From Gallionellaceae bacterium (lineage in GTDB: Bacteria > Pseudomonadota > Gammaproteobacteria > Burkholderiales > Thiobacillaceae), in the NCBI GenBank assembly GCA_028714875.1, contig JAQTLN010000003.1, forward strand, positions 124,001 through 188,000: a DNA stretch of 64,000 nt, written 5' to 3'. How positions within the stretch are numbered: the first letter of the stretch is position 1; the number at the start of each line of letters is the position of its first letter. A program made the position numbers and the translations under genes. The notes under the pieces were generated by a model. It saw nothing but the letters and a program-made list of their open reading frames with translations, was not told the DNA's origin and did not search any database. Below, one piece after another: positions 8,376 to 17,347 of this stretch.

Positions 8376-8887
8376 TTCACCACGCTGCGCGCGAGGCGCA
8401 GCAGTTTGGCGTCCAGCCGCAGGCCGCCACGCTGTACCGCCGGCAGGTCGATATCGAAATAGACGCGCTCACCGGCAATGCCCAGGCTGACCATGATGCC
8501 GGGAATCTGGGCGCCCCCGCCATTGCCGATGGTCAACACCGGCTGTCCGGCGAGTTGCGCGATGACGCGGCCGCGCGCGGCGTCATTCATATCACCCAGG
8601 TAGACCATCTGGCAGATGCTCAGGTCGCTGGTCGGCCGCTTGCGCCAGGCCATCAGGCTGACGCCTTTGACCGTCTTGCCGCCGAGTCGGGAAAGCGCTT
8701 CCGCCATGCTCTCGTTCTCGGTCAGCGCACACAGGTTGAAGCTCCCCTCGCGCGGGCTGCCCGGCGGCCATTCCGCGAACAGGGAGAGGTGGTAGATCAC
8801 GGCGGCCTTGACCTCGTATTCCTCCAGCGCGGCGCGGGTGGGCGGCGCCAGCGCCAGCAACAAGATGGCGAGCAGAATGCCACGCAT
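8372..8887 (-). CDS. YfiR family periplasmic protein (DUF4154)
   Basis: A 171-aa exported protein (signal peptide to about residue 19, PTRAA). It has the family pattern EYEVKAAVIYHLSLFAEWP at the start, then LCAL, and the C-terminal GxxxPGIMVSLGIAGERVYFDID..A..GGLRLDAKLLRLA. In Pseudomonas, YfiR represses the diguanylate cyclase YfiN from the periplasm. Here the partner should be the downstream CHASE8-like GGDEF-EAL protein, which overlaps by 4 bp. The gene also overlaps the upstream TonB receptor stop by 1 bp (TGATG), so all three are probably made in a fixed ratio. Confidence 0.88.
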   Translation of the reverse strand: MRGILLAILLLALAPPTRAALEEYEVKAAVIYHLSLFAEWPPGSPREGSFNLCALTENESMAEALSRLGGKTVKGVSLMAWRKRPTSDLSICQMVYLGDMNDAARGRVIAQLAGQPVLTIGNGGGAQIPGIMVSLGIAGERVYFDIDLPAVQRGGLRLDAKLLRLARSVVK

Positions 8888-10839
8888 CAGAAATGCCAGG
8901 CGAGGCGTGCTTCGATAACGCGCCCCTCTTGTGTGATCGCGGTTTGCGTATGTTCATCGCCGGCCGGGTCGCTGTAGCGGCGGTCGAACAGGTTGCGGAT
9001 GCGTAAGGAGAGTTCGCCGTGGTCGGCCAGGCGTGGCGCGATCAGGTTGAGGTGGACGACGCTGTAGCCCGCGACCTCGCCGCCGCCGCTGTCGCGACGC
9101 GGCCCGACATAATGGCATTCCAGACCGAGGTTCCAGCCGCCCAGCGGCAGATTGGCGCTGGCTTTGGCGAGCAGGTCGGGGGAGAGGCTGACGCGGTTTC
9201 CCTGGCCGTCGCGCGAGCGGAGTCGGGATACGCTGAGGCGCAGATGCTCGCCGTTTGCCCAGCGTCGTTCGGCCTGCAAGGCGATGCCGCCAGACTGGAG
9301 CGTGTCCTGGTTGGTGAACATCAACAGGCCGTCGGCAGGGTCGCTGATCTGGGTGATCAGGTCGCGGATGCGGTACTGGAACAGGGTGCCGGTCAGCAGC
9401 CAGTTGGAGGCGGTTTCGTGTTCGGCGACGAACTCCAGGGTGCGGATGCGTTCCGGCTTGAGGCCGCTCGGGTTGACTTTCTGGCTGCCGCCCGCGTCTT
9501 CATAGAACAGCTCATAGGCGTTGGCTGCCCGGTAGGCGGTGCCGGCCAGGTATTTCAGGGTAGTGCGTGGTGTGACGCGCTGAATCAGGCCCAGGCGTGG
9601 GTTGAAGGCGCCGCCGAAGCTGGAATGATGGTCGTAACGAGTGCCCAGGTTGAGCAGCCAGGTATCGTTCAGGCGCCACTCGTCCTGGAGGTAGAGGCCG
9701 GCCAGATGGCCGCTCTGGTTGGAATCCAGATAAGTGCTCGCGGTGCTTATGTTTTCACCGTGTTGGCGCCTTTCCAGATCCTGTTGCCACTCCGCGCCCC
9801 AGACCAGTTTGTGGCCGGCCAGGCGGCGATCGGTCAGGCGCGCTTGCAGGTTCAGCCAGCGCCCCACCGCGTTATCGCGTTTCAGATCGCTGCTTAGCGT
9901 GGTGCGGTCGCCCGGATAGTCGCCCCGGAATCGGTAATCGCCGTAGTCGGCGAGAAAGTCGCCGGTCATCCCCGCCGTAAGCTCGGTTTGCCAGGCCAGG
10001 CCGAGATGCCCGTGCTGGTCGCGGATACGGCTGCGCGGATCGCCGATGAGCGTGTCGTAAGGCGCGGTCGGATCAGCCTTGTCACGCCTCGCCAGCAGCG
10101 CCGAAATTTTGAGGTCGCCCAGGCCGAGTCGGGCGTAAAGGCGGGTGTTTTCCTCGCCGTCGAGCCGATTGATGTTGCCGACCACACCATCCGAGTAAGG
10201 GCTGCTACCGTCCCGGCGGCCATGGCTGAGCGAGAGCAGCCAGTCGCGATTGCCGTTGGCGTCGCTCATGCCGACGCGCGCGCGGCGCCAGCCGGCGCTG
10301 CCCAGTTCGGCACCGGCCTCGCCGCCGGGTTGCGCGGCGGCGGTACGGGTAATGACGTTGACTACGCCGAGAAAGGCGTTGTTGCCGTAGATCGAGGCGC
10401 CGGGGCCGGGCACATATTCGATGCGTTCCACCCCTTCCATATCCAGTGGGAACTCGGCACCCAGGGGACCCTGGGTATAGACGTTGTCGTTGAGGCGCAC
10501 CCCATCCAGCATGATCAGCACATGGGTGTTGTAGTCGGATGGGCGCAGCAGGCCGCGCGGCCCGAGATAGCTGTATGCGTGGTCATTTGCCACCAGGACG
10601 CCGCGCACGCCGGCAAGCGCTTCCGCCAGGCTGCGCCAGCCGTGTTCCCTGATCTCGCGCGCGGTGATAATGCTGACCGCGGAGGGCGCTTCACGCGCCT
10701 GTTGGGGGAAACGTGAAGCGGAAATGACTTCGCTGGAGAGCAAGGCTTCCAGGGGCAGGGCGGTGAGGTCGGCATGGGCGAATGTCGAAGCCAGAAACGC
10801 CACGCCAACCAGCCATAAGCAATATAACTTTAGGTGCAT
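8887..10839 (-). CDS. TonB-dependent outer-membrane receptor
   Basis: A 650-aa protein with signal peptide (ending FAHA, about residue 23), a plug domain (SVITAREI-like SIITAREIREHGW, LIMLDGVRLND, VERIEYVPGPGASIYG, FLGVVNVITR) and a 22-strand-type barrel ending in RLAWHF with terminal Phe. A clear ribosome-binding site (CAGGAGACTCT) precedes the ATG. Linkage to YfiR and a CHASE8-like c-di-GMP enzyme is a known receptor-signalling arrangement, so it may sense rather than, or as well as, import its ligand. No siderophore or B12 genes are nearby to identify the ligand. Confidence 0.92.
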   Translation of the reverse strand: MHLKLYCLWLVGVAFLASTFAHADLTALPLEALLSSEVISASRFPQQAREAPSAVSIITAREIREHGWRSLAEALAGVRGVLVANDHAYSYLGPRGLLRPSDYNTHVLIMLDGVRLNDNVYTQGPLGAEFPLDMEGVERIEYVPGPGASIYGNNAFLGVVNVITRTAAAQPGGEAGAELGSAGWRRARVGMSDANGNRDWLLSLSHGRRDGSSPYSDGVVGNINRLDGEENTRLYARLGLGDLKISALLARRDKADPTAPYDTLIGDPRSRIRDQHGHLGLAWQTELTAGMTGDFLADYGDYRFRGDYPGDRTTLSSDLKRDNAVGRWLNLQARLTDRRLAGHKLVWGAEWQQDLERRQHGENISTASTYLDSNQSGHLAGLYLQDEWRLNDTWLLNLGTRYDHHSSFGGAFNPRLGLIQRVTPRTTLKYLAGTAYRAANAYELFYEDAGGSQKVNPSGLKPERIRTLEFVAEHETASNWLLTGTLFQYRIRDLITQISDPADGLLMFTNQDTLQSGGIALQAERRWANGEHLRLSVSRLRSRDGQGNRVSLSPDLLAKASANLPLGGWNLGLECHYVGPRRDSGGGEVAGYSVVHLNLIAPRLADHGELSLRIRNLFDRRYSDPAGDEHTQTAITQEGRVIEARLAWHF

Positions 10840-10943
10840 AGAGTCTCCTGGGCGCGATTCTATCCACCTTCCGGCGCGAGGTACGCAACAGATGGGGCGC
10901 GGTGGTATCCTGCCTCGCCTTGCGTACTGACCGGCATTTCCCC

Positions 10944-11381
10944 ATGAACTTCTCTGAAAACACCCCCCGCAACGAAGTTGAGCACCTGTTGATCGAAATG
11001 AACGAGGGCCGTATCGAGGCCGAAAATTTCGCCCGCGCGTTGCTCGACCACCAGATATTCATTCCGATCCAGGATGAAAAACACCATATCGCCGGTTTCC
11101 AGCTTTCCACCAAGGCGCGGCCCATGGTGATCGAGGATGAAGAGGGCAACCGCGTGTTGATTGCGTTCTCCTCTCCCGAGCGGGCCAAGGAATTCACCAC
11201 GATGTTTCCTGACCAAGGCGTGGGTTACGGCGGCGGCCTGCTCATCGAGGCCTCCTGGATGTTGCGTCGCATGGGCGCCGACATGGGCCTCTCAATCAAT
11301 CCTGGCCAGGAATTGGGCTTCGATTTCGATGCCGATATGGTGGCCATGCTGGTCTCGCTGCTGCCCGAGGAGGCGGTGTGA
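10944..11381 (+). CDS. SseB-like protein
   Basis: A 145-aa protein starting at the ATG at 10944; an upstream in-frame start lacks conservation. It has the SseB N-terminal pattern: an N-terminal helical stretch (NEVEHLLIEMNEGRIEAENFARALL), then FIPIQ and IAFSSPERAKEF, and a C-terminal GLSINPGQELGFDFDADMV. Function is poorly known; in E. coli SseB affects serine sensitivity. It is the first gene of a two-gene unit, overlapping the next by 4 bp (GTGA). Confidence 0.75.
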   Translation: MNFSENTPRNEVEHLLIEMNEGRIEAENFARALLDHQIFIPIQDEKHHIAGFQLSTKARPMVIEDEEGNRVLIAFSSPERAKEFTTMFPDQGVGYGGGLLIEASWMLRRMGADMGLSINPGQELGFDFDADMVAMLVSLLPEEAV

Positions 11382-11950
11382 AAGACTTGCATACTTTCCC
11401 GCGCCCGGATTTCCTGCCGCCCGAACCCACCGTGGGTGAACGCTGGTCGGCCGAACACCGGCAATATGACGAAGGCGTGCGCTATGTCTACCGCTACGGC
11501 GCGCATGAACTGACGCTGTTCTGGCCCGCGCCCACGCCGGCGGAAGTCACCGGCCTGCGTGATGCCGACGTCGAAGTGGGCCTGTTCAGCCACGGCCCGG
11601 CCGCCTTCCTGCTGTACAAGGTCAAGAATGTCTGCGAGTGGTCCGATGCGTCATTCAACGCGCATCTGGTGCCGGAAAATGAGCGCGAACTGCCGAACGA
11701 GGCCCCGGGCGATCGCGCCCGCCTCAAGATCACCCTGGTGGACAGCGAAGATGGCATCGTGCGCGCACGCCGCATCCTGTCGCTGGACAAGGTGATGACC
11801 CAGGCGCTCAAGCACGCCATGCGCGAGCAGATGGCCACCCCCTTCAATCGCCTCATCTACGACGCCGCCGTGCGGGACGTGCACACGAAATACCAGGATT
11901 CCGACGCGCTGGTGGCCGTGGCCGAAGTGGTCGAGCCGGCGCTGGGATGA
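11378..11950 (+). CDS. Conserved hypothetical protein
   Basis: A 190-aa cytoplasmic-looking protein with no signal peptide or membrane segment. It starts with GTG at 11378 inside the stop of the SseB-like gene. The sequence is mixed alpha/beta (YRYGAHELTLFWPAP, GLFSHGPAAFLLYKV) and ends in a helical segment (VMTQALKHAMREQMATPF). The family is not recognised. Tight coupling with the SseB-like gene implies a shared role. A low-complexity C/G-rich repeat follows its stop. Confidence 0.65.
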   Translation: MKDLHTFPRPDFLPPEPTVGERWSAEHRQYDEGVRYVYRYGAHELTLFWPAPTPAEVTGLRDADVEVGLFSHGPAAFLLYKVKNVCEWSDASFNAHLVPENERELPNEAPGDRARLKITLVDSEDGIVRARRILSLDKVMTQALKHAMREQMATPFNRLIYDAAVRDVHTKYQDSDALVAVAEVVEPALG

Positions 11951-11962
11951 AGCAGAGTCTTT

Positions 11963-12077
11963 TCTCCCCTCCCCCCTCGGGGGAGGGGCCGGGGGAGAGG
12001 GAGCACCCCTCGATCGAGCGCCCTCGGTTGTTTCGGCGGCTTGCCCTCTCCCCGGCCTTCCCCCGAGTGGGGAGGGG
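11963..12077. repeat. Inverted CTCCCC/GGGGAG repeat
   Basis: Imperfect inverted repeat: the left part contains CTCCCCTCCCCCCTCGGGGGAGGGG and GGGGGAGAGGG, and the right part CCCTCTCCCCGGCC and CCCCGAGTGGGGAGG. The centre is GC-rich and unrelated. The right end, GGAGGGGG at 12071-12078, lies 6 nt before the ATG of the FAD oxidase and works as its ribosome-binding site. Confidence 0.7.
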
Positions 12078-12083
12078 GACACG

Positions 12084-13478
12084 ATGCTGACGCCTTCCAT
12101 CCTCGCTGAATTCCAGGCGCTTCTCGGCCAGGAGCGCGCGCGCGCCGATGCCGATACCCTGGCGCTCTACGGCAGCGACGAGACGCCCAAATTCTGCCTG
12201 CCCGAGGCGGTGCTGTTTCCCAGCAGCCATGAACAGGTGGTGGAGATCGTGCGTCTGGCCAACCGGCATCGCGTTACGTTGACCGCGCGCGGCGCCGGTT
12301 CCGGCAATGTTGGTGGCGCCATGCCGGTGCCGGGCAGCGTGGTGGTGAGCTTCGAGTGCATGAAAAGGATCATCGAGATCGACACGGCGAACCGCCTGGT
12401 AGTGGTGGAACCGGGTGTGATTACCGACGAAATCGACCGTCTCGCCCGCATGCATGGACTGATGTACGCCCCCGATCCCGGTTCCGGCGCTTATTGCCGC
12501 ATCGGCGGCAATCTGGCGATGAATGCCGCCGGCCCCAGGGCGGTGAAATACGGCGCCACCCGCGACCACGTGCTGGGTCTGACCGCCGTCACCGGCGACG
12601 GCCGCGTGATTCACACCGGCGGGCGCACCACCAAATACGCCACCGCCTACGACCTCACCCGCCTGCTGGTGGGCTCCGAAGGCACGCTGGCCTTCATCAC
12701 CCAGGCCACACTGAAACTGTTGCCGGCGCCGGAGTCGGTCGCCACCCTGCGCGTCTGCTACGCCAGCAACCAGAGTGCTTGCGAGGCGGTGAGCCGGGTG
12801 ATGAATCAGCCGACCACGCCCTGCGCGCTGGAGTTCATGGATCGCCGTTCCCTCGACGCGATCCGCGAATACGGTGATGGGGTATTTGAAGCGGCGGGCC
12901 TGCCGCCGGGTACCCAGGCCGTGCTGATGGTGGAAGCCGATGGCGACCCGGACGATGTGCCGCGCCAGATCGTCGCCCTGGAAAAAGCCTTGGCGGGAGT
13001 GGATCTCCTGGAAATTCAGAGTGGTTTCACCAAGGAAGACACGGTTCGCCTGTGGACCGCGCGCAAATCGCTGTCGCACGCGGTGAAGCGCATCGCGCCG
13101 CTGAAGATCAACGAGGATGTGGTGGTGCCGGTGGGCCGATTGTCCAACCTGGTCAATGCCATCGACGCGCTGGCCGAGTTCCACCGTTTGCCCATCGTCG
13201 CCTTCGGTCATGCCGGCAACGGCAACCTGCACGTCAACATCATGGTGGACAACGGCGACGAAGAGGAAATGCAACGCGCCCGCGCCTGCCGCGCCGCCTT
13301 GGTGCAAGCGGTGATCGGCCTCGGCGGCAGTCTTTCCGGCGAGCACGGCATCGGCAGCGAAAAGCGCCATTTCGTGCCCCTGGAAGTGGACGCCCCCACC
13401 CTGGACCTGATGCGCGGCCTGAAGCGCCTGTTCGATCCGCTGGGCTTGTTGAATCCGGGTAAGAAGTTGCCGGATTGA
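12084..13478 (+). CDS. FAD-linked oxidase, GlcD / D-lactate dehydrogenase family
   Basis: A 464-aa flavoprotein of the VAO/PCMH fold. The FAD-binding domain shows [30 protein letters not shown] (pyrophosphate loop), the block [27 protein letters not shown] cut here into parts, and [13 protein letters not shown]. The C-terminal cap includes [15 protein letters not shown] and [13 protein letters not shown], which hold metal/substrate-binding histidines of D-2-hydroxyacid dehydrogenases. It probably oxidises glycolate or D-lactate and passes electrons to quinone. No glcE or glcF is adjacent, which favours a single-subunit enzyme. Confidence 0.88.
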   Translation: MLTPSILAEFQALLGQERARADADTLALYGSDETPKFCLPEAVLFPSSHEQVVEIVRLANRHRVTLTARGAGSGNVGGAMPVPGSVVVSFECMKRIIEIDTANRLVVVEPGVITDEIDRLARMHGLMYAPDPGSGAYCRIGGNLAMNAAGPRAVKYGATRDHVLGLTAVTGDGRVIHTGGRTTKYATAYDLTRLLVGSEGTLAFITQATLKLLPAPESVATLRVCYASNQSACEAVSRVMNQPTTPCALEFMDRRSLDAIREYGDGVFEAAGLPPGTQAVLMVEADGDPDDVPRQIVALEKALAGVDLLEIQSGFTKEDTVRLWTARKSLSHAVKRIAPLKINEDVVVPVGRLSNLVNAIDALAEFHRLPIVAFGHAGNGNLHVNIMVDNGDEEEMQRARACRAALVQAVIGLGGSLSGEHGIGSEKRHFVPLEVDAPTLDLMRGLKRLFDPLGLLNPGKKLPD

Positions 13479-13486
13479 CCTTATTT

Positions 13487-13613
13487 CCGAAATCCGAAAT
13501 CCGAAATCCGAAATCCGAAATCCGAAATCCGAAATCCGAAATCCGAAATCCGAAATCCGAAATCCGAAATCCGAAATCCGAAATCCGAAATCCGAAATCC
13601 GAAATCCGAAATC
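13487..13613. repeat. 7-bp tandem repeat (CCGAAAT)n, about 18 copies
   Basis: Perfect head-to-tail copies of CCGAAAT run from 13487 to 13613 and end 2 nt before the ATG of ubiA. They fill nearly the whole gap after the FAD oxidase and leave no ordinary ribosome-binding site for ubiA. Three units (21 bp) encode the heptapeptide SEIRNPK. No stop occurs in this frame, so translation starting at TTG 13475 could run in frame into ubiA. A change of one copy would shift that frame. Confidence 0.97.
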
Positions 13614-13615
13614 CC

Positions 13616-14482
13616 ATGACCCTCACCGAACGCCTCTCTCTCTACGAAAAGCTGATGCGCCTGGACAAGCCCATCGGCATCCTGCTGCTCGCCTGGCCGA
13701 CCTTGTGGGGTTTGTGGTTGTCCGGTGCCGGCGAGCCGGACCCGCTGGTGTTCTGGATCTTCGCCCTGGGTGTGGTGTTGATGCGTTCCGCTGGTTGCGT
13801 GATCAATGACTATGCCGACCGCCATTTCGACGCGCATGTGGCGCGCACCAAAAACCGCCCCCTGGCCGCCGGCCAGGTCAGCGAGAAGGAGGCGCTGTGG
13901 CTGGCGGGCGGGCTGGCGCTGCTGGCGTTCCTGTTGCTCCTGCCGTTGCAGAACAAGTTGTTGATCGGACTCTCCTTCGCCGCGCTGTTCCTGGCCGCGA
14001 CCTATCCGTTCACCAAACGCTTTTTCGCCGTGCCGCAGGCTTACCTGGGCGTGGCCTTCGGTTTCGGCATCCCCATGGCCTATGCCGCGCAACTGGATTT
14101 CATTCCCGCCGAGGCCTGGCTGCTGATGCTGGCCAATGTGTTCTGGGCGATGGCCTACGACACCGAGTACGCGATGGTGGACCGCGAAGATGACCTGAAA
14201 ATCGGCATCAAGACGTCGGCCATCACCTTCGGCAAGCATGATGTAACGGCGGTCATGGCCTGTTACGGCCTCACCCTCCTGACCCTGGCCTGGGTCGGCT
14301 CGCGCCTGCACCTGGGCTGGCCGTTCTACCTCGGGCTGGGCGCGGCCGCCGGCGTGGCCGCTTTTCACTGGACCTTGATCCGCGAGCGCGATCCCGCGCG
14401 CTGCTTCAAGGCCTTCCTGCACAACAACTGGTTCGGCGGCGCGGTGTTCGCCGGCATCGCGGCCAGCCTGCTGCGCCTGTAA
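13616..14482 (+). CDS. ubiA: 4-hydroxybenzoate polyprenyltransferase
   Basis: A 288-aa, about eight-TM inner-membrane prenyltransferase of ubiquinone synthesis; it attaches the polyprenyl tail to 4-hydroxybenzoate. Both Asp-rich motifs that bind Mg-diphosphate are present: NDYADRHFD (near residue 65) and [13 protein letters not shown] (near residue 182). [18 protein letters not shown] is the usual N-terminus. The start is the ATG at 13616, directly after the heptamer tract. A repeat-encoded N-terminal extension is possible but not conserved. No ubiC is adjacent. Confidence 0.95.
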   Translation: MTLTERLSLYEKLMRLDKPIGILLLAWPTLWGLWLSGAGEPDPLVFWIFALGVVLMRSAGCVINDYADRHFDAHVARTKNRPLAAGQVSEKEALWLAGGLALLAFLLLLPLQNKLLIGLSFAALFLAATYPFTKRFFAVPQAYLGVAFGFGIPMAYAAQLDFIPAEAWLLMLANVFWAMAYDTEYAMVDREDDLKIGIKTSAITFGKHDVTAVMACYGLTLLTLAWVGSRLHLGWPFYLGLGAAAGVAAFHWTLIRERDPARCFKAFLHNNWFGGAVFAGIAASLLRL

Positions 14483-14496
14483 CACAAGGAATTGCA

Positions 14497-15219
14497 ATGG
14501 ATGCCGATCACGCACTGAGCGACGAAGAATTCGACGAACTCGATGCCTTCCTGATGTCGGAATCGCTCTCCGACGAGGCGATGGATCTTTCCACCCTGGA
14601 TGGCTTCTTCGCCGCCATCGCCCTCAACCCCGAATTTGTCCTGCCCAGCCAGTGGTTGCCCTGGGTGTGGGACATGGAAGAGGGCTCGGAAACCCCCACG
14701 TTCGACAACGCCGAGCAGGCCGAGCGCATCAGCGGGTTGCTGCTGCGCCACTACAACAGCGTGCAGGAGATGATCGGCGATGGCCGCTACGCGCCGCTGA
14801 TGTACGAAATGCATCAGGAAGACGGCAGCGAGTTCTTTGACGCCGAAGGCTGGAGCATGGGCTTCATGTTGGGGGTGTTCCTGTTCCAGGACATCTGGCT
14901 ACCGATCCTCGATGATCACCCGGAATGGCTGGCGCCGATGCGCTTGCTGGGCACCGCGGAAGGCTGGAAGGAACTGGAGGAGATGCACCCGGACCACGCC
15001 GACCAGCGCCCCGCGATTCGCGCCGCCTACGAGCACATTCCCGAGGCGATCGAAGCCATATTTCTGCATTTCCTGCCGCAACGCGAAGCCGCCGCGCGGG
15101 AGCGGGTAACCGCCACGCTGCGTCGCGCTGGTGGCAAGGTCGGCCGCAACGACCCCTGTCCCTGCGGCTCCGGCAAGAAATTCAAGAAATGCTGTGGCGC
15201 CGGGCCGACACTTCATTGA
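14497..15219 (+). CDS. UPF0149/YecA-like protein with C-terminal SEC-C zinc motif
   Basis: A 240-aa acidic protein. The N-terminal two thirds is a UPF0149/YgfB-like helical domain ([19 protein letters not shown], then LPWVWD). The last 20 residues are the SEC-C zinc motif [22 protein letters not shown] domains bind Zn and often mediate contact with SecB or ribosomes. It follows ubiA by 14 bp and is probably co-transcribed. Its stop is followed at once by a GTAGCGCCGGC palindrome. Confidence 0.85.
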   Translation: MDADHALSDEEFDELDAFLMSESLSDEAMDLSTLDGFFAAIALNPEFVLPSQWLPWVWDMEEGSETPTFDNAEQAERISGLLLRHYNSVQEMIGDGRYAPLMYEMHQEDGSEFFDAEGWSMGFMLGVFLFQDIWLPILDDHPEWLAPMRLLGTAEGWKELEEMHPDHADQRPAIRAAYEHIPEAIEAIFLHFLPQREAAARERVTATLRRAGGKVGRNDPCPCGSGKKFKKCCGAGPTLH

Positions 15220-15220
15220 G

Positions 15221-15279
15221 GTAGCGCCGGCACCCCCGCCGGCGTTTTTTCAAGACGCCGGCAAGGATGCCGGCGCTAC
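15221..15279. repeat. GTAGCGCCGGC-family palindromic repeat
   Basis: gtagcgccggcacccccgcc at the left is answered by gccggcaaggatgccggcgctac at the right, an imperfect inverted repeat of about 59 bp with nested GCCGGC hairpins. Related copies lie at 24106, 26811, 44888, 46953 and 63174, with fragments at 37926-37953, 48095-48116, 50993-51008 and 56229-56257. Confidence 0.85.
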
Positions 15280-15284
15280 AAGCC

Positions 15285-16031
15285 ATGACGCCTCCCCAAT
15301 TCGAACGTACTGAAATCCTCGTCGGTGGTGAGGGTGTGGCGCGCCTGGCGGCTTGCCATATTTTCCTCGCCGGTCTCGGCGGGGTCGGTTCCTGGTGCGC
15401 CGAGGCTTTGGCGCGGGCCGGGGTGGGGCGGTTGACCCTGGTGGATATGGATACGGTGGCCGTCTCCAACATCAACCGGCAACTGCCGGCCCTGCTCTCC
15501 ACTGTGGGGCGCGCCAAGGTGGAAGTCATGGCCGAACGCATCCGTGACATCAACCCGGATTGTCGTCTCACCGTGCTGACTGATTTCCTCACGCCCGACA
15601 ACATCCCCGGCCTGTTGCCGGACGATGCCGACTTTGTGATCGACTGCATCGACTCGCTCAACTGCAAGGTCGCGCTGATCGTGGAAGCGCATCGCCGTGG
15701 CCTGCCGGTCGCGGCCAGCATGGGGGCGGGCAACAAGCTGGATGTGACGCGGGTGAAAATCGCCGACATCAGCAAGACCGAGGTGGACAAGCTCGCGCGT
15801 CTGGTGCGCAAGCGACTGAAGCGGCAAGGAGTGGAAAAGGACGTGCTGTGCGTGTGGAGCGATGAAACCGGCCGCCCGCCTTTGCCGCCCGAAGCCGTGA
15901 GCCAGGGTCGCGCGCGCGCGGTGAACGGCACGATTTCCTACTTGCCGCCGTTGTTCGGCCTGATGCTGGCGGGCGCGGTCATTCAGCGTTTGTTGGAGCG
16001 GGAGACGGCTTCACCTGGAAACGGCAGTTGA
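15285..16031 (+). CDS. tcdA: tRNA threonylcarbamoyladenosine dehydratase (ThiF/E1-like)
   Basis: A 248-aa E1-like enzyme that cyclises t6A37 to ct6A in tRNA using ATP. It shows the Rossmann P-loop GLGGVGSWCAEALARAGVG, DMDTVAVSNINRQ (ATP-binding Arg), AKVEVMAERIRDINP and the acidic DFVIDCIDSLN loop, all in TcdA order. The start at 15285 lies 5 nt after the palindromic repeat; the repeat lies in the leader. The stop lies inside a bidirectional terminator hairpin shared with mog. Confidence 0.9.
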   Translation: MTPPQFERTEILVGGEGVARLAACHIFLAGLGGVGSWCAEALARAGVGRLTLVDMDTVAVSNINRQLPALLSTVGRAKVEVMAERIRDINPDCRLTVLTDFLTPDNIPGLLPDDADFVIDCIDSLNCKVALIVEAHRRGLPVAASMGAGNKLDVTRVKIADISKTEVDKLARLVRKRLKRQGVEKDVLCVWSDETGRPPLPPEAVSQGRARAVNGTISYLPPLFGLMLAGAVIQRLLERETASPGNGS

Positions 16032-16060
16032 ACGCGCCCGATGGCGCGTTCAACTGCCGT
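16021..16060. terminator. Bidirectional hairpin terminator between tcdA and mog
   Basis: A perfect 18-bp stem (ACGGCAGTTGAACGCGCC with its complement) and 4-nt loop. TTTCTAGCTTT follows on the plus side. The hairpin contains the stop codons of both convergent genes (tcdA at 16029-16031, mog at 16052-16050), so it is partly coding for each. Confidence 0.85.
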
Positions 16061-16601
16061 TTCTAGCTTTAATCGCTGATTTCGGCCGGAACGCCTTGAC
16101 CACGTCTTCCCGCGTTTCCAGGTAAGGCCCGCCGATCAGGTCGATGCCATAAGGCACGGCGGCGAATACGCCATCCAGGGTTTCCTTGATGGCCTTGGGT
16201 TGGCCGGGCAGGTTGAGGATCAGACACTGGCCGCGCACCACGCCGACCTGGCGCGAGAGGATGGCGGTAGGGACGTACTTCAGGCTCACCGCGCGCATCT
16301 GCTCGCCAAATCCGGGCAAGACCTTGTCGGCTACCGCCAGCGTGGCTTCCGGGGTGACATCGCGCGGCGCCGGGCCGGTGCCGCCGGTGGTGAGCACCAG
16401 GCAGCATTGCGCGGCAAGCTCGATCAGGGTGGCTTCGATGGCCGCCTGTTCGTCCGGAATCAGGCGCTCGACGAAAACGAGCGGGTTGTGCAGCGCGCCC
16501 GCCAGCCATTCCTTCAGGGCGGGCAAGCCCTTGTCTTCATAAACGCCGGAACTGGCGCGGTCGCTGATGGAAACGATGCCGATGCTGGCGGATTGGGCCA
16601 T
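16050..16601 (-). CDS. mog: Molybdopterin adenylyltransferase
   Basis: A 183-aa MogA-type protein that adenylates molybdopterin before molybdate insertion. It shows IGIVSISDRASSGVYEDKG at the N-terminus, LVLTTGGTGPAPRDVTPEA (MPT/AMP-binding loop with conserved Asp) and LILNLPGQPKAIKETL near the end. Length is normal for Mog; no MoeA fusion. It is a single gene, convergent with tcdA, with no other Moco genes in the window. Confidence 0.92.
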   Translation of the reverse strand: MAQSASIGIVSISDRASSGVYEDKGLPALKEWLAGALHNPLVFVERLIPDEQAAIEATLIELAAQCCLVLTTGGTGPAPRDVTPEATLAVADKVLPGFGEQMRAVSLKYVPTAILSRQVGVVRGQCLILNLPGQPKAIKETLDGVFAAVPYGIDLIGGPYLETREDVVKAFRPKSAIKARNGS

Positions 16602-16665
16602 GAAATATACCTGTGCGCAAAGCGGGCCGGTTATTTACCACGCCGCCACCGCGACGGCCAATAGG

Positions 16666-17211
16666 CTAGTTTTTCCGCTCGGGTGGCGCGCACTCGCGCG
16701 CCACCCTCGAGATGGCGGCCGGCGGGCCGAGTTCGGCCCAGGTTTCCGGGTAATGTCCTTGCGCGATACGCGAAGGCAGGCTCGACCAGGGGTAATCGGC
16801 CGCTCGCGCGCATAGCTCGTGCCGTACCGGATCGTAGTGAATGAAGTCCAGGTAGGCGCGCAGGTCTTCGGCCGCATATGCGCTGCGGTATTCGATGTTG
16901 TGTTCCCAGAACGGGGTGTTATTGGGCGCGTCGCGTTCCAGCAGGGGCGTCGATTTACGCCAGGCGCGCAGGTAGCAGGCACGCAGGTCGTTCATGACAG
17001 CGGAGCATTCGTATTCGCCAGGAATACTGAAAAGGAAATGGGCGTGGTCATCCAACACGACATAGCCGGCAACGGTCAGCTTGAAACGTTTCTTGGTGTC
17101 TGTGAAGCAGTCCAGGAGCAGTTGCTTCATGGGCCCTTTGGCCATGAGCGGGGCGCGACCGAAGGTGCGCAGGGTGACGAATTGAAAGGGGGAAAAACGG
17201 GAGGCGGACAC
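16666..17211 (-). CDS. REP-associated tyrosine transposase-like protein (RAYT, Y1_Tnp family)
   Basis: A 181-aa HUH-type single-strand transposase homologue, GTG start with a good ribosome-binding site (TGGAG). It shows FVTLRTFGR, the HUH site in YVVLDDHAHFLF (HAH) and the conserved end YIH/YDPVRHELCARAADYPWSS. The catalytic Tyr is expected in the helix around IEYRSAYAAEDLRAYLDFIHY. RAYTs mobilise or maintain REP palindromes, and several palindromic families occur in this window. The C-terminal coding region itself holds an 11-bp perfect hairpin (16681-16706). Confidence 0.85.
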   Translation of the reverse strand: MSASRFSPFQFVTLRTFGRAPLMAKGPMKQLLLDCFTDTKKRFKLTVAGYVVLDDHAHFLFSIPGEYECSAVMNDLRACYLRAWRKSTPLLERDAPNNTPFWEHNIEYRSAYAAEDLRAYLDFIHYDPVRHELCARAADYPWSSLPSRIAQGHYPETWAELGPPAAISRVARECAPPERKN

Positions 17212-17347
17212 GATGTGCTCCAGAGCGCACTGACGAAAGCGTGCGCGAGTGTCTGTTACCCGTTAGGCGCGGCCTATGATGCCCGTCACAGTAGATTGGA
17301 GATATAACCAATGCCTCAGCCGTGGGCGCACTTGTTTTCCAAAACGC

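Noticed and set aside
11853-13370. 505-aa open frame on the minus strand
   Set aside because: Antisense to the FAD oxidase; no family features. Its end also crosses the inverted repeat.
13487-13613. CRISPR array
   Set aside because: The repeat is a 7-bp head-to-tail tract without spacers, and no cas gene is near.
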